Assembly: GCF_003143935.1 (NCBI RefSeq)
Contig: NZ_QFRX01000001.1
Location: 5,835,816-5,899,815 of the forward strand
Direction of reading: 5' to 3'
Length of the DNA: 64,000 nucleotides
Source of the DNA: Streptomyces sp. Act143
GTDB taxonomy: Bacteria > Actinomycetota > Actinomycetes > Streptomycetales > Streptomycetaceae
In this document: positions 33,009 to 40,775 of the stretch, in pieces
Layout of the letters: each line of letters begins with the position of its first letter
How positions within the stretch are numbered: the stretch's first letter is position 1
The notes under the pieces: generated by a model
Database searches by the model: none
The model's input: only the letters and a program-made list of their open reading frames with translations
What the model was told of the DNA's origin: nothing
Made by a program: the position numbers and the translations under genes

Positions 33009-33884
33009 TCAGCTCTTCTTCGCGGCCGACTTGGACGGAGATGCGGAGGGAGAGGCGGACTTGGACGCCGACTTGGACGCCGACTTCGACGGGGACGGGC
33101 TCGCCGCCGTACCGGCCGATCCGCCGGAGGTGTTCGCCTTCGTCACCGACGCCACCGCCTCCTTCGCCGCCGTCTTCACCAGCTTCGCGAGGGTGTCGGC
33201 GCTCGGCGTCTTCTCGCCGGCCAGACCCGCGCCGTTGTAGTCGAGGGTGACGACGACGTTCTCGACGCGTGCGACCAGCGTCTGCTGCTTGAAGGCGCCT
33301 TCCTTCTTCTTGAGGTCGTAGCGGACCAGCGTGGCCTGGTCGCCCGTGCCCGTCACCGGCTCCGACTTCGCGTTCTTCGCGCCCTCCACCGACTGGGCGT
33401 CCTGGACCTGCTTGTCGTAGTACTCCTGCGCCAGCTTGTCGCCCTCGCCGCGCGTCGCGTCGGAGTCGAAGCGGAGCAGGGAGACGTTCAGCCAGCGGAA
33501 CTGGGAGCCCTTGACGCCGTTGTTGTCCAGGCTCGACCAGGAGCAGCTGCCGCGCGTCGCGATGTCGTCCGACTTGCCCTGTTTGCCGGACTTGGACGCC
33601 TTCGGGACCAGGTCGCCGAGCGTGTCCTTCGACAGGGTGTCGCACGCGTCCGGCAGCGACTTGTACGCCGCCGCCTGCACGGTCGGCGACGGGCTGGCGG
33701 ACGCGGAGGTCTCGGAGCTCTTGCCGCCGCTGCCGGTGGCGCCGCTGTCGTCCGACGACGAGCCGGAGTCCGAGGAACAGGCCGTGGCCACCAGCATCAG
33801 GGGGACGGCGGCTGCGCCGAGAAGAACCCGGTGGGTGCGCTTCGCTCGCTTGTCACGCTGGTCGCTCTGTGCTGCTCGCTGCAT
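33009..33884 (-). CDS. DUF3558 lipoprotein A
   Basis: A 291-residue lipoprotein with a 35-residue signal, basic N-region (SDQRDKRAKRTHR), hydrophobic core and lipobox VATAC (C36). A Ser/Gly stalk precedes a DUF3558-type domain with CDTLSKDTLGDLVPKAS, RGSCSWSSLDNN and VRVENVVVTLDYNGA; the paired cysteines probably form a disulfide. It ends in a Lys/Ser/Ala/Pro repeat tail (SASKSASKSASPSASP). ATG 33884 has GAAGGA before it; the frame upstream is not signal-like. A second family member lies upstream on the same strand, so the two are tandem paralogues of unknown role. Confidence 0.8.
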   Translation of the reverse strand: MQRAAQSDQRDKRAKRTHRVLLGAAAVPLMLVATACSSDSGSSSDDSGATGSGGKSSETSASASPSPTVQAAAYKSLPDACDTLSKDTLGDLVPKASKSGKQGKSDDIATRGSCSWSSLDNNGVKGSQFRWLNVSLLRFDSDATRGEGDKLAQEYYDKQVQDAQSVEGAKNAKSEPVTGTGDQATLVRYDLKKKEGAFKQQTLVARVENVVVTLDYNGAGLAGEKTPSADTLAKLVKTAAKEAVASVTKANTSGGSAGTAASPSPSKSASKSASKSASPSASPSKSAAKKS

Positions 33885-34008
33885 GGTTCCTTCACTCATG
33901 ACGCTGCTCGTGCTCCTGCGGTCGGATCGGGTCCGAGGGGCCACGGTACGCGGTGGGACAGCTGTGCGGTTCCGCTTCGCGAGCATCGCCGAACGTCACC
34001 GAGCGGCG

Positions 34009-34866
34009 TCAGCCCGCCATCGCGTCGGCCAGTTCGGCGGCCAGATTCCTTGCCCTGTCCTGCATTTCCTTGCTGTCCGGGGTGATGCCGAGCATGGTCG
34101 GCTGCTCCTCGTACTCGACCCTCACGATCACGTTGGACGTGCGGAACACCACAGTCACGGTGCGCTGCCGGGCGGTCGAACCCGAACTGCTCACCACGTC
34201 GTTCAGGAACGCCTCGTCGCCCAGGTCGTCCAGGACGCGCGGCTGGAGATCGGCGGCGTCGGAGTCGTCGGAGGGCGAGGGAGAGGAGGAGGCGGTGGAG
34301 GAGGCAGAGCCGGAAGCGGACGCGGCGGAAGAAGGCGAGGCCGACGCGGAGGCGGACGCGGCATCGCTCGGCGTCGGCGAGGAACTCACGTCCGACGTCG
34401 CCGACTCGGACGGCTCCGGCAGATGCGCGGCCGTCTGCTGCTCCGCGAACAGCGCCTGCGCCTGGGTGTCGTCGCTGACGGCGTTGTCGTACGACACGAC
34501 ACGCTCCAGGTCGACGAGGAGATGGTCGGTGGCGTCGGCCGACTCCACCTTCCACTGGCAGCCGACCTTGCGGTCCGTGTCGAAGGTGGTCGTCGGGGTG
34601 CCCTGGTACGCCTTCTCCTGCTGCTCCTCGTCGGCGAGTTGCTGGATGCCGGGCAGCAGCGCGTCGAGGGTGTCCTGGCCGACCGCGCCGCAGGGCTCCG
34701 GGAGGGTGCGGTAACGGCCGGGCTCGGCCACGGCGGAGGCGGTGCCTGCGTCGCCCGGGTTGGAGTTGTCGTCCGTACCGCCGGTGTCCGAGCCGCTGGT
34801 GCAGCCGGCGGCGAGCAGCGCCACGAGGAGGGCCGCGACGCCGGGTACGTACGCCTTCCGCTGCAC
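34009..34866 (-). CDS. DUF3558 lipoprotein B
   Basis: A 285-residue lipoprotein with signal YVPGVAALLVALLAAGC (C22) and the DUF3558-type cysteine pattern (LPEPCGAVGQDTLDALLPG and KVGCQWKVES). A long Ser/Ala/Pro spacer (about residues 150-205) splits the domain, after which AFLNDVVSSSGSTARQRTVTVVFRTSNVIVRVEY resumes the beta-sheet part. GTG 34866 follows GAGAGGAG; GTG 34905 is also in frame. It shares the general plan of lipoprotein A 125 bases downstream. Extracytoplasmic, function unknown. Confidence 0.8.
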   Translation of the reverse strand: MQRKAYVPGVAALLVALLAAGCTSGSDTGGTDDNSNPGDAGTASAVAEPGRYRTLPEPCGAVGQDTLDALLPGIQQLADEEQQEKAYQGTPTTTFDTDRKVGCQWKVESADATDHLLVDLERVVSYDNAVSDDTQAQALFAEQQTAAHLPEPSESATSDVSSSPTPSDAASASASASPSSAASASGSASSTASSSPSPSDDSDAADLQPRVLDDLGDEAFLNDVVSSSGSTARQRTVTVVFRTSNVIVRVEYEEQPTMLGITPDSKEMQDRARNLAAELADAMAG

Positions 34867-35060
34867 GGTCGGCTCCTCTCGATGCTGCTGGTCGGTGCTT
34901 GTCACTGCTGGTTATTCGCTTGCCGGGCGTGGGTGGCCCCTGCGCACCATGTGTATCGCACGCACAGCCGTGGATGCCGGTCCGTCGCCCCTTTCGTTGA
35001 CCTTGGCGCCGGTTTTGCGATGTGAGACTTTGCAACTGATTCCGGGGGAATGAGGACGAT

Positions 35061-36254
35061 ATGTCGTACGTGGAAATGCCGGGTGCGAAGGTTCCCATCC
35101 GTATGTGGACCGACCCCGCGGCGGTGGAGGAGGTCGCGCTCCAGCAGCTGCGGAACGTCGCGACCCTGCCGTGGATCAAGGGACTGGCGGTCATGCCGGA
35201 CGTCCACTACGGCAAGGGGGCGACGGTCGGATCGGTCATCGCCATGCAGGGGGCGGTGTGCCCGGCCGCGGTCGGCGTGGACATCGGGTGCGGCATGTCG
35301 GCGGTGAAGACGTCGCTGACGGCCAATGACCTGCCGGGGGATCTTTCGCGGCTGCGGTCGAAGATCGAGCAGGCTATTCCGGTGGGGCGGGGGATGCATG
35401 ACAGTCCTGTGGAGCCGGGGCGGTTCCATGGGCTGGCCACCGGTGGGTGGGAGGAGTTCTGGGGGCGGTTCGAGGGGGTTGCGGAGGCGGTGAAGTTCCG
35501 GCGTGAGCGAGCGGCCTTGCAGATGGGGACGCTCGGAGCCGGCAATCACTTTGTGGAAGTAAACATTTGCGACTCCGGGTTTGTGTGGCTGATGCTGCAC
35601 TCCGGCTCGCGCAACGTCGGCAAGGAGCTGGCCGACTACCACATCGGTGTCGCCCAGAAGCTCCCGCACAATCAGGGCTTGGTCGACCGTGACCTGGCTG
35701 TTTTCGTGGCGGACACCCCGCAGATGGCGGCGTACCAGAACGACCTCTACTGGGCCCAGGAGTACGCGAAGTACAACCGCACCATCATGATGGCGCTCCT
35801 CAAGGACGTGATCCGCAAGGAGTTCAAGAAGGCCAAGCCGACCTTCGAGCCTGAGATCAGCTGCCATCACAACTATGTGAGCCGCGAGCGCTACGAGGGC
35901 ATGGACCTGCTCGTCACCCGCAAGGGAGCGATCCGGGCCGGTTCCGGCGAATACGGGATCATCCCGGGTTCGATGGGGACGGGCTCGTACATCGTGAAGG
36001 GTCTCGGTAACGAGAAGGCGTTCAACTCGGCCTCGCACGGTGCCGGTCGGCGCATGAGTCGGAACGCGGCGAAGCGTCGCTTCACGACGAAGGACCTGGA
36101 GGAGCAGACGCGGGGCGTGGAGTGCCGTAAGGACTCCGGCGTCGTGGACGAGATTCCGGGTGCGTACAAGCCGATCGAGCAGGTCATCGATCAGCAGCGC
36201 GACCTCGTGGAGGTCGTGGCGAAACTGAAGCAGGTCGTCTGTGTGAAGGGCTGA
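35061..36254 (+). CDS. rtcB: RNA-splicing ligase RtcB
   Basis: A 397-residue RtcB, which joins 2',3'-cyclic phosphate or 3'-phosphate RNA ends to 5'-OH ends using GTP and manganese. Metal and guanylylation signatures are visible: MPDVHYGKGATVGSV, GVDIGCGMSA, GAGNHFVEV, HSGSRNVG, SCHHNYV, GSMGTGSYIV and the histidine-containing HGAGRRMSRNAA. It is of the shorter bacterial type. Neither archease nor RtcA is nearby. Bases 35540-35590 have A/T-ending codons unlike the surroundings. ATG 35061 follows GAGGAC; the gene stands between a lipoprotein and the converging phosphatase fusion. Confidence 0.94.
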   Translation: MSYVEMPGAKVPIRMWTDPAAVEEVALQQLRNVATLPWIKGLAVMPDVHYGKGATVGSVIAMQGAVCPAAVGVDIGCGMSAVKTSLTANDLPGDLSRLRSKIEQAIPVGRGMHDSPVEPGRFHGLATGGWEEFWGRFEGVAEAVKFRRERAALQMGTLGAGNHFVEVNICDSGFVWLMLHSGSRNVGKELADYHIGVAQKLPHNQGLVDRDLAVFVADTPQMAAYQNDLYWAQEYAKYNRTIMMALLKDVIRKEFKKAKPTFEPEISCHHNYVSRERYEGMDLLVTRKGAIRAGSGEYGIIPGSMGTGSYIVKGLGNEKAFNSASHGAGRRMSRNAAKRRFTTKDLEEQTRGVECRKDSGVVDEIPGAYKPIEQVIDQQRDLVEVVAKLKQVVCVKG

Positions 36255-36283
36255 CGCGGCGGGTCGTGTGTCGTCAGCCCTTC
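36245..36283. terminator. palindrome forming the ends of two converging genes
   Basis: GAAGGGCTGACG (36245-36256) and CGTCAGCCCTTC (36272-36283) are a perfect 12-bp stem with a 15-base loop. Each arm contains the stop codon and last codons of one gene: rtcB on the plus strand and the phosphatase-acetyltransferase on the minus strand, so both proteins end in Lys-Gly. It should terminate both transcripts. Confidence 0.8.
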
Positions 36284-37563
36284 GCGGGGGCCGGCTGGGA
36301 CAGGCCCCGGGGCAGTCGCTTCTCCAGCAGGGTCACCGCGTAAGGGCTGCCCAACCCGCCGTCCTTCGCGGGCTGTTCGCCGACGACCGTGTAGCCCGCC
36401 GACTCGTAGTACGTGCGCAGGCGGGGGTTGGTGGCGAGGCAGTCCAGGCGGGCGTGGGGGCGGCCTGAGGCGGTGATGCGGGTTTCCGCGTGGGTCAGGA
36501 GGGCTCGGCCGGTGCCGGGTGGGGCCAGGTGGGGGACCGTCATCAGGCGGTGGATGTAGCCGGCGTCCGCGGGGCGGGGGCCCCAGGCCGCATCGTCGGT
36601 CCACCAGAGTTCGTAGGCGCCGGTCAGGTGGGGGCCGGAGTGGGCCAGCCAGACCTCGCCCTCCGTCATGCGGCGTACGAAGTGGGCCTCGTCCTTCTCC
36701 GACGGCTTCCACTGGTCGATGCCCCGGGCCAGCATCCACAGGGCCAGGGAGTCGCGGAGCCGGACCAGCGTCTCCGCGTCCGCCGGAGTCGCCCTGCGGT
36801 ACGTCAGGGGCTGCCAGGAGGTGGGCGCCGGCTCCAGGAGGTTCGCGCGGAGTCTCGCCGACAGGGCGTCCGCGTCCAAGCCGAGGGCCCGGCTGACGTA
36901 GCCCTCCACCGAGCCGTAGCGGGACCTGAGCTCCTGGAGGAACAGGCGCATCACCGATTCCGGGGCCCTGCCGAAGCCCAGCCAGGTCGGTGCCTTGCCG
37001 CCGTTCCGCGCCTTCCAGTCGGCCAGCAGGGCCGGAGCGGCCAGTTCCGTGAGGCTGTAGTCCTCGATGATCGTGGCCTCGTCGACGCCGAGGAGGCCGA
37101 GGACGAGGGCCGCGATCTCGCCCGTGCGGTCCTTGCCCGAGGCGCAGTGGAAGGCCACCGGGGCGTCCGCCTCCGCGATCAGCTCCAGGGCCCGGCGGAT
37201 CTCCTTCGCGCCGTCCTCCGCGACCTCCAGGTAGCGCTCGGCCAGATAGGGGCCGGGGTCGACGTCGGGGCCCAACGACGGCTGGTCGTAGGGGCGGTGC
37301 TCGATGCTGAGGTTGATCCAGTCGAGGGAGGGGGCGGCCGGGACGCGGCCCCTCGCCTCGATCTCCCAGTCATGACGCAGGTCGATCACCGTGCCGATGC
37401 CGAGGGACAGGAAGCGGTCCCAGTCGGCGGTGCCGGTCGTCAACTTGCCCAGGGAGTCCGAGCGGTAGAGGCGGCCCGGGCGGACGCGCCGGCCGTCGGC
37501 CGTCGTGTAGCCGCCCAGGTCACGGAAGTTGTGCAGGCCGTCGAAGGGTACGTGTCTGTCCAC
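36274..37563 (-). CDS. tyrosine-phosphatase/GNAT acetyltransferase fusion
   Basis: A 429-residue two-domain protein. Residues about 1-245 form a bacterial tyrosine/dual-specificity phosphatase: FRDLGGY near the start, the P-loop HCASGKDRTGE (Cx5R with C about 150) and IIEDYSLTE after it. Residues about 255-420 are a GNAT acetyltransferase: YRRATPADAETLVRLRDSL, GYIHRLMTVPHLAPPGTGRALL (acetyl-CoA loop) and LDCLATNPRLRTYYESAGY. The linker is short. Substrates are unknown; one possibility is coordinated removal of phosphate and addition of acetyl on related targets. It stands alone and ends in the palindrome shared with rtcB. Confidence 0.85.
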   Translation of the reverse strand: MDRHVPFDGLHNFRDLGGYTTADGRRVRPGRLYRSDSLGKLTTGTADWDRFLSLGIGTVIDLRHDWEIEARGRVPAAPSLDWINLSIEHRPYDQPSLGPDVDPGPYLAERYLEVAEDGAKEIRRALELIAEADAPVAFHCASGKDRTGEIAALVLGLLGVDEATIIEDYSLTELAAPALLADWKARNGGKAPTWLGFGRAPESVMRLFLQELRSRYGSVEGYVSRALGLDADALSARLRANLLEPAPTSWQPLTYRRATPADAETLVRLRDSLALWMLARGIDQWKPSEKDEAHFVRRMTEGEVWLAHSGPHLTGAYELWWTDDAAWGPRPADAGYIHRLMTVPHLAPPGTGRALLTHAETRITASGRPHARLDCLATNPRLRTYYESAGYTVVGEQPAKDGGLGSPYAVTLLEKRLPRGLSQPAPAKG

Positions 37564-37603
37564 AGGCGGTGACCCTATGGTCCCGGCTCCCTGCCGCGCT
37601 CGG

Positions 37604-37750
37604 CTATTTCGCGTGCGTGACCGCGTAGATCATCACGAACGCGACGATGTGGATGCCGAAGAGGAAGTACCCGAGGTAGTACCAGACGATCCGCTCGCGC
37701 TTCTTCTCCAGCGCCAGGCGCCGCCGCTCCGACTCGTCGGCCTCGGCCAT
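37604..37750 (-). CDS. DUF6126-type small membrane protein
   Basis: A 48-residue protein: a charged amphipathic N-terminus (MAEADESERRRLALEKKRER) and one hydrophobic helix, IVWYYLGYFLFGIHIVAFVM. I recognise it as the small Streptomyces family DUF6126; function unknown. Its ATG overlaps the stop of the upstream dehydrogenase (TGATG), so it depends on translation of that gene. Confidence 0.8.
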   Translation of the reverse strand: MAEADESERRRLALEKKRERIVWYYLGYFLFGIHIVAFVMIYAVTHAK

Positions 37751-38526
37751 CACAGCTCCCTGTGCACCTTGGTGTTCGACGCCTGGGCGCGCGGGCGCAG
37801 GACCAGGAGGTCGACGTTGACGTGGGCGGGGCGGGTGACGGCCCAGGTGATCGTCTCGGCGACGTCGTCGGCCGTCAGGGGCTCGGCCACGCCCGCGTAG
37901 ACCTTCGCCGCCTTCTCCTCGTCGCCGCCGAAGCGGGTGAGGGCGAACTCGTCCGTCTTCACCATGCCGGGCGCGATCTCGATCACGCGCACCGGCTGCC
38001 CGACGATCTCCAGTCGGAGGGTCTCGGCGAGGACGTGGGCGCCGTGCTTGGCGGCCACGTAGCCGCCGCCGCCCTCGTAGGTGCCGTGGCCGGCGGTGGA
38101 GGAGACGACCACCACCGTGCCGTCGCCGCTCGCGATCAGCTTGGGCAGCAGGGCCTGGGTGAGGTTGAGGGTGCCGATGACGTTCGTCTCGTACATCGTG
38201 CGCCAGTCGGCCGGGTCGCCGGTCGCGACCGGGTCGGCGCCGAGCGCGCCGCCCGCGTTGTTGACCAGGACGCCGATCGTCTTGAAGGCGGTGGCGAACT
38301 CGTCGACGGCGGCGCGGTCGGTGACGTCCAGCTGATAGGCCGTGGCCTGGTGGCCCGCCGCGTTGATCTCCTCCGCCAGCGCCTCGATACGGTCCTTGCG
38401 GCGGGCGGTGAGGACGACCCGGTACCCGGCAGCGGCCAGTCCACGGGCCGTGGCGGCACCGATTCCGCTGCTCGCACCGGTGACGACGGCGATGCGGGAG
38501 GCGGCGGACGGGGCGGCGGTGGCCAT
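37750..38526 (-). CDS. short-chain dehydrogenase/reductase
   Basis: A 258-residue classical SDR. The cofactor loop is VTGASSGIGAATARG, with VVLTARRKDR suggesting NADP(H); DVTD follows strand 4, NNAG is at about 90, the catalytic serine is in VVVSSTAGHG and YVAAK supplies tyrosine and lysine. C-terminal residues after IAPGMVKTDEFALTRFGGDE are typical of the YdfG/serine dehydrogenase-like group. Substrate is unknown. The downstream 48-residue membrane protein is coupled by TGATG. Confidence 0.88.
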   Translation of the reverse strand: MATAAPSAASRIAVVTGASSGIGAATARGLAAAGYRVVLTARRKDRIEALAEEINAAGHQATAYQLDVTDRAAVDEFATAFKTIGVLVNNAGGALGADPVATGDPADWRTMYETNVIGTLNLTQALLPKLIASGDGTVVVVSSTAGHGTYEGGGGYVAAKHGAHVLAETLRLEIVGQPVRVIEIAPGMVKTDEFALTRFGGDEEKAAKVYAGVAEPLTADDVAETITWAVTRPAHVNVDLLVLRPRAQASNTKVHREL

Positions 38527-38643
38527 GGGGTGCTCCTCGGGCGTGGTGGTGTGCGGGGCGGACTTCCGCCCAGGATAGGCGGGGTGCGGGGGATTCCCCG
38601 GGGCGGTCCGTATGGCGGAGACCTCGGCGGGCGGCGGCGCGGC

Positions 38644-38979
38644 TCACTGTCCTCGGGGCGCGTACATGATGACCGCCATGCCCGCGAGGCAGACCAGGGC
38701 GCCCGTGACGTCCCAGCGGTCGGGGCGGTAGCCGTCCGCGGCCATGCCCCACAGGATCGAACCGGCGACGAAGACCCCGCCGTACGCGGCGAGGATGCGG
38801 CCGAAGTGGGCGTCCGGCTGGAGGGTGGCGACGAAGCCGTAGGCGCCGAGGGCGAGCACGCCGCCGCCGATCCACAGCCAGCCGCGGTGCTCGCGCACGC
38901 CCTGCCACACCAGCCAGGCGCCGCCGATCTCGAAGAGGGCGGCGACGACGAAGAGGGCGGCGGAGCGGATGACGTTCAT
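38644..38979 (-). CDS. YnfA/UPF0060 family membrane protein
   Basis: A 111-residue protein with four transmembrane helices: SAALFVVAALFEIGGAWLVW, WLWIGGGVLALGAYGFVATL, ILAAYGGVFVAGSILWGMAA and VTGALVCLAGMAVIMYAP. The ALFEIGGAWLVW and LQPDAHFGRILAAYGGVFV motifs are diagnostic of YnfA/UPF0060, which resembles small multidrug-resistance transporters; its substrate is unknown. It is divergent from the secreted protein gene that follows. Confidence 0.9.
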   Translation of the reverse strand: MNVIRSAALFVVAALFEIGGAWLVWQGVREHRGWLWIGGGVLALGAYGFVATLQPDAHFGRILAAYGGVFVAGSILWGMAADGYRPDRWDVTGALVCLAGMAVIMYAPRGQ

Positions 38980-39089
38980 GGTCGGCAGGTTCGCACGGCG
39001 GCTTCACCTGATGGACGGCGCCTGCCCGCGGCTGCGCGTGGGATACATCCGTACGACCACGGTGGAGTCTCCTCTGAGGAGTGGGCGGT

Positions 39090-39650
39090 ATGCGGGTTCG
39101 GGTGTTGGGTGCGTGCGTGGCGGTCGGGGCGGCAGCGGTGTGCGGGGTGGCTCCGGCTGCGGAGGCCGCGGAGGCCGTGCCTGACGTGCAGGCCGTGCAG
39201 GCAGTGCAGGCCGTGCCTGACGTGCGGGCCGTGGGCGGGCCCGACGACGGATGGGTGGCCTACGCCCCCGAGGCCGACCTCGCCTATCACGGTGCCGCGA
39301 GCATGGCCTCCGGCCGGGTCGACGTCCGGTTCACACCGCGCAACCACGGGCCGTCCGCCGTCCCGGACGCGACGGTACGGCTGCGCTGGTCGGAGCCGCT
39401 CGCCAACCGGCAGCAGCTTCCGGACGGGTGCGCGCGCTCGGGCGCGCGGGTGGTGCTGTGCCGGGTGGGGGCGCTGGCGGCGGACGGGCTGGGGGAGCGG
39501 ATCGAGCTGCGGGTGCGGTTGCGGGGGGAGCCGTCGGAGGTGCTGCTGGAGATGGACACGGTGTGGAGCGCGGGGGTGGTGGACCGTAATCGGGCGAACG
39601 ACCGGCAGCGGGTGCTGGTGCTGGACACCGGGGACTCGTACTACTTCTGA
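39090..39650 (+). CDS. secreted protein with a beta-rich domain
   Basis: A 186-residue exported protein. The signal is VRVLGACVAVGAAAVCGVAPAAEAAEA. A repetitive stretch (VPDVQAVQAVQAVPDVRAV) comes from 9-base and 24-base tandem repeats in the DNA. The rest (VAYAPEADLAYHGAASMASG to VLVLDTGDSYYF) has alternating hydrophobic residues and two cysteines in PDGCARSGARVVLCRVG, consistent with an Ig/DUF11-like beta-sandwich. I do not recognise a family. ATG 39090 follows GAGGAG. Confidence 0.7.
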   Translation: MRVRVLGACVAVGAAAVCGVAPAAEAAEAVPDVQAVQAVQAVPDVRAVGGPDDGWVAYAPEADLAYHGAASMASGRVDVRFTPRNHGPSAVPDATVRLRWSEPLANRQQLPDGCARSGARVVLCRVGALAADGLGERIELRVRLRGEPSEVLLEMDTVWSAGVVDRNRANDRQRVLVLDTGDSYYF

Positions 39651-39748
39651 ACGCCTGCTTCTGGCCCCTGCTTCTGACCGGTCCAGGGTCGGGGGTGTGT
39701 GCGTCGTACGCTTTCTGCACGGCGCAGACGACGGAGGTGCGGGGCGGT

Positions 39749-40222
39749 ATGAGCGGAACGGCGCGGGAGCGGCTGCTGGACGAGCTGTCGGTCGTCTCCC
39801 GCCGGTACATGGCCTCGTACGCCCTCTTCAACCAGGCGGTCGCCGACCACCTCGGCCTGCACCCCACCGATCTGCAGTGTCTGAACCTGCTGACCCTGGA
39901 GGGCGGTCCGGTGACGACGGGCCGGATCGCCGAGCTGACCGGGCTGACGACCGGGTCGGCGACCCGGCTGGTGGACCGGCTGGAGCGGGCCGGTTACGTG
40001 GTGCGGGAGCGGGACGCGGAGGACCGGCGGCGGGTGCTGGTGGCCACCGTGCCGGAGAAGATCGTGGAGTTCGGGCGGATGTGGGACCGGCTCGGGGGCG
40101 GCTGGACGGCTCTTTTCGACGATCTGGACGCCGGCCAGCTCGGGCTGATCGTCGAGCACATGAGGCGGACGACCGAGTTCAGCGCGCGGCAGGTGGAGCG
40201 GTTGCGGGCCGGGGAGTTCTAG
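39749..40222 (+). CDS. MarR-family regulator
   Basis: A 157-residue winged-helix repressor. The recognition region is TTGRIAELTGLTTGSATRLVDRLERAGYVVRERDAEDRRRVLV, the classic MarR motif with the DxRRR wing tip. Flanking helices form the dimer. The ligand and targets are unknown; no divergent gene shares its promoter. Its stop codon shares CTAG with the HxlR gene on the other strand. Confidence 0.87.
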   Translation: MSGTARERLLDELSVVSRRYMASYALFNQAVADHLGLHPTDLQCLNLLTLEGGPVTTGRIAELTGLTTGSATRLVDRLERAGYVVRERDAEDRRRVLVATVPEKIVEFGRMWDRLGGGWTALFDDLDAGQLGLIVEHMRRTTEFSARQVERLRAGEF

Positions 40223-40629
40223 GCGACCTGCTCGTCCTGTGCGTCGTAGCGTTCGCGGGCCTCGTGGACCTCTTCGATGTGGGTCTCCGCCCAGTCCTTC
40301 ACGGCCGTCAGGAGCAGGGCCAGGCTGTGGCCGAGCGGGGTGAGTTCGTAGTCGACGCGGACCGGCACGGACGGGGTGACCGTGCGGGCCAGGATGCCGT
40401 CGCGTTCCAGTGAGCGCAGGGTCTGGGTGAGCATCTTGGGGCTCACGCCGGCGATCTTGCGGCCGAGGTCGCTGTAGCGCATGGTGCCGGCGGCGAGGGC
40501 GGAGACGACCAGGCTGACCCACTTGTCGCTCAGGCGGTCCAGGAGCTGGTTGGTGGGGCAGCCCCTGATGAACGCGTCGTACTCGACACGGGCCTGTTCG
40601 CGGCGCTGGGCCGCCGTCATGGTCGCCAT
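40219..40629 (-). CDS. HxlR-family regulator
   Basis: A 136-residue HxlR-type winged helix. CPTNQLLDRLSDKWVSLVVSAL begins with the conserved cysteine (C24), MRYSDLGRKIAGVSPKMLTQTLRSLERDGI is the DNA-binding helix-turn-helix and VRVDYELTPLGHSL the wing. Many relatives (HypR, QorR, YodB) sense electrophiles through that cysteine. It diverges from a quinone-oxidoreductase-like gene, the typical partner of QorR, and dyads suitable as operators lie at 40661-40686. Confidence 0.88.
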   Translation of the reverse strand: MATMTAAQRREQARVEYDAFIRGCPTNQLLDRLSDKWVSLVVSALAAGTMRYSDLGRKIAGVSPKMLTQTLRSLERDGILARTVTPSVPVRVDYELTPLGHSLALLLTAVKDWAETHIEEVHEARERYDAQDEQVA

Positions 40630-40660
40630 GACTCACCTCCGGGGGACAAACGCACTCTCA

Positions 40661-40686
40661 GGTAACTACTTACCAGGAGATAGTAG
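40661..40686. promoter_or_regulatory. overlapping dyads in the HxlR/oxidoreductase intergenic region
   Basis: GGTAA, CTAC, TTACC (40661-40674) is a perfect inverted repeat. It overlaps a second dyad, CTACT (40666-40670) with AGTAG (40682-40686). HxlR-family operators often look like GTACTN-type or TAC/GTA dyads, and the position 32 bases upstream of the hxlR-like start suits autoregulation. Confidence 0.45.
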
Positions 40687-40775
40687 CTCTTCCTAGGGTT
40701 GTCGGCAGATGGAGCGCGGTCGCCGAGGAGCTCGGCGGTCGCCAACAGCCGGTTTACTCAAGGGAGTTGGCAGTC

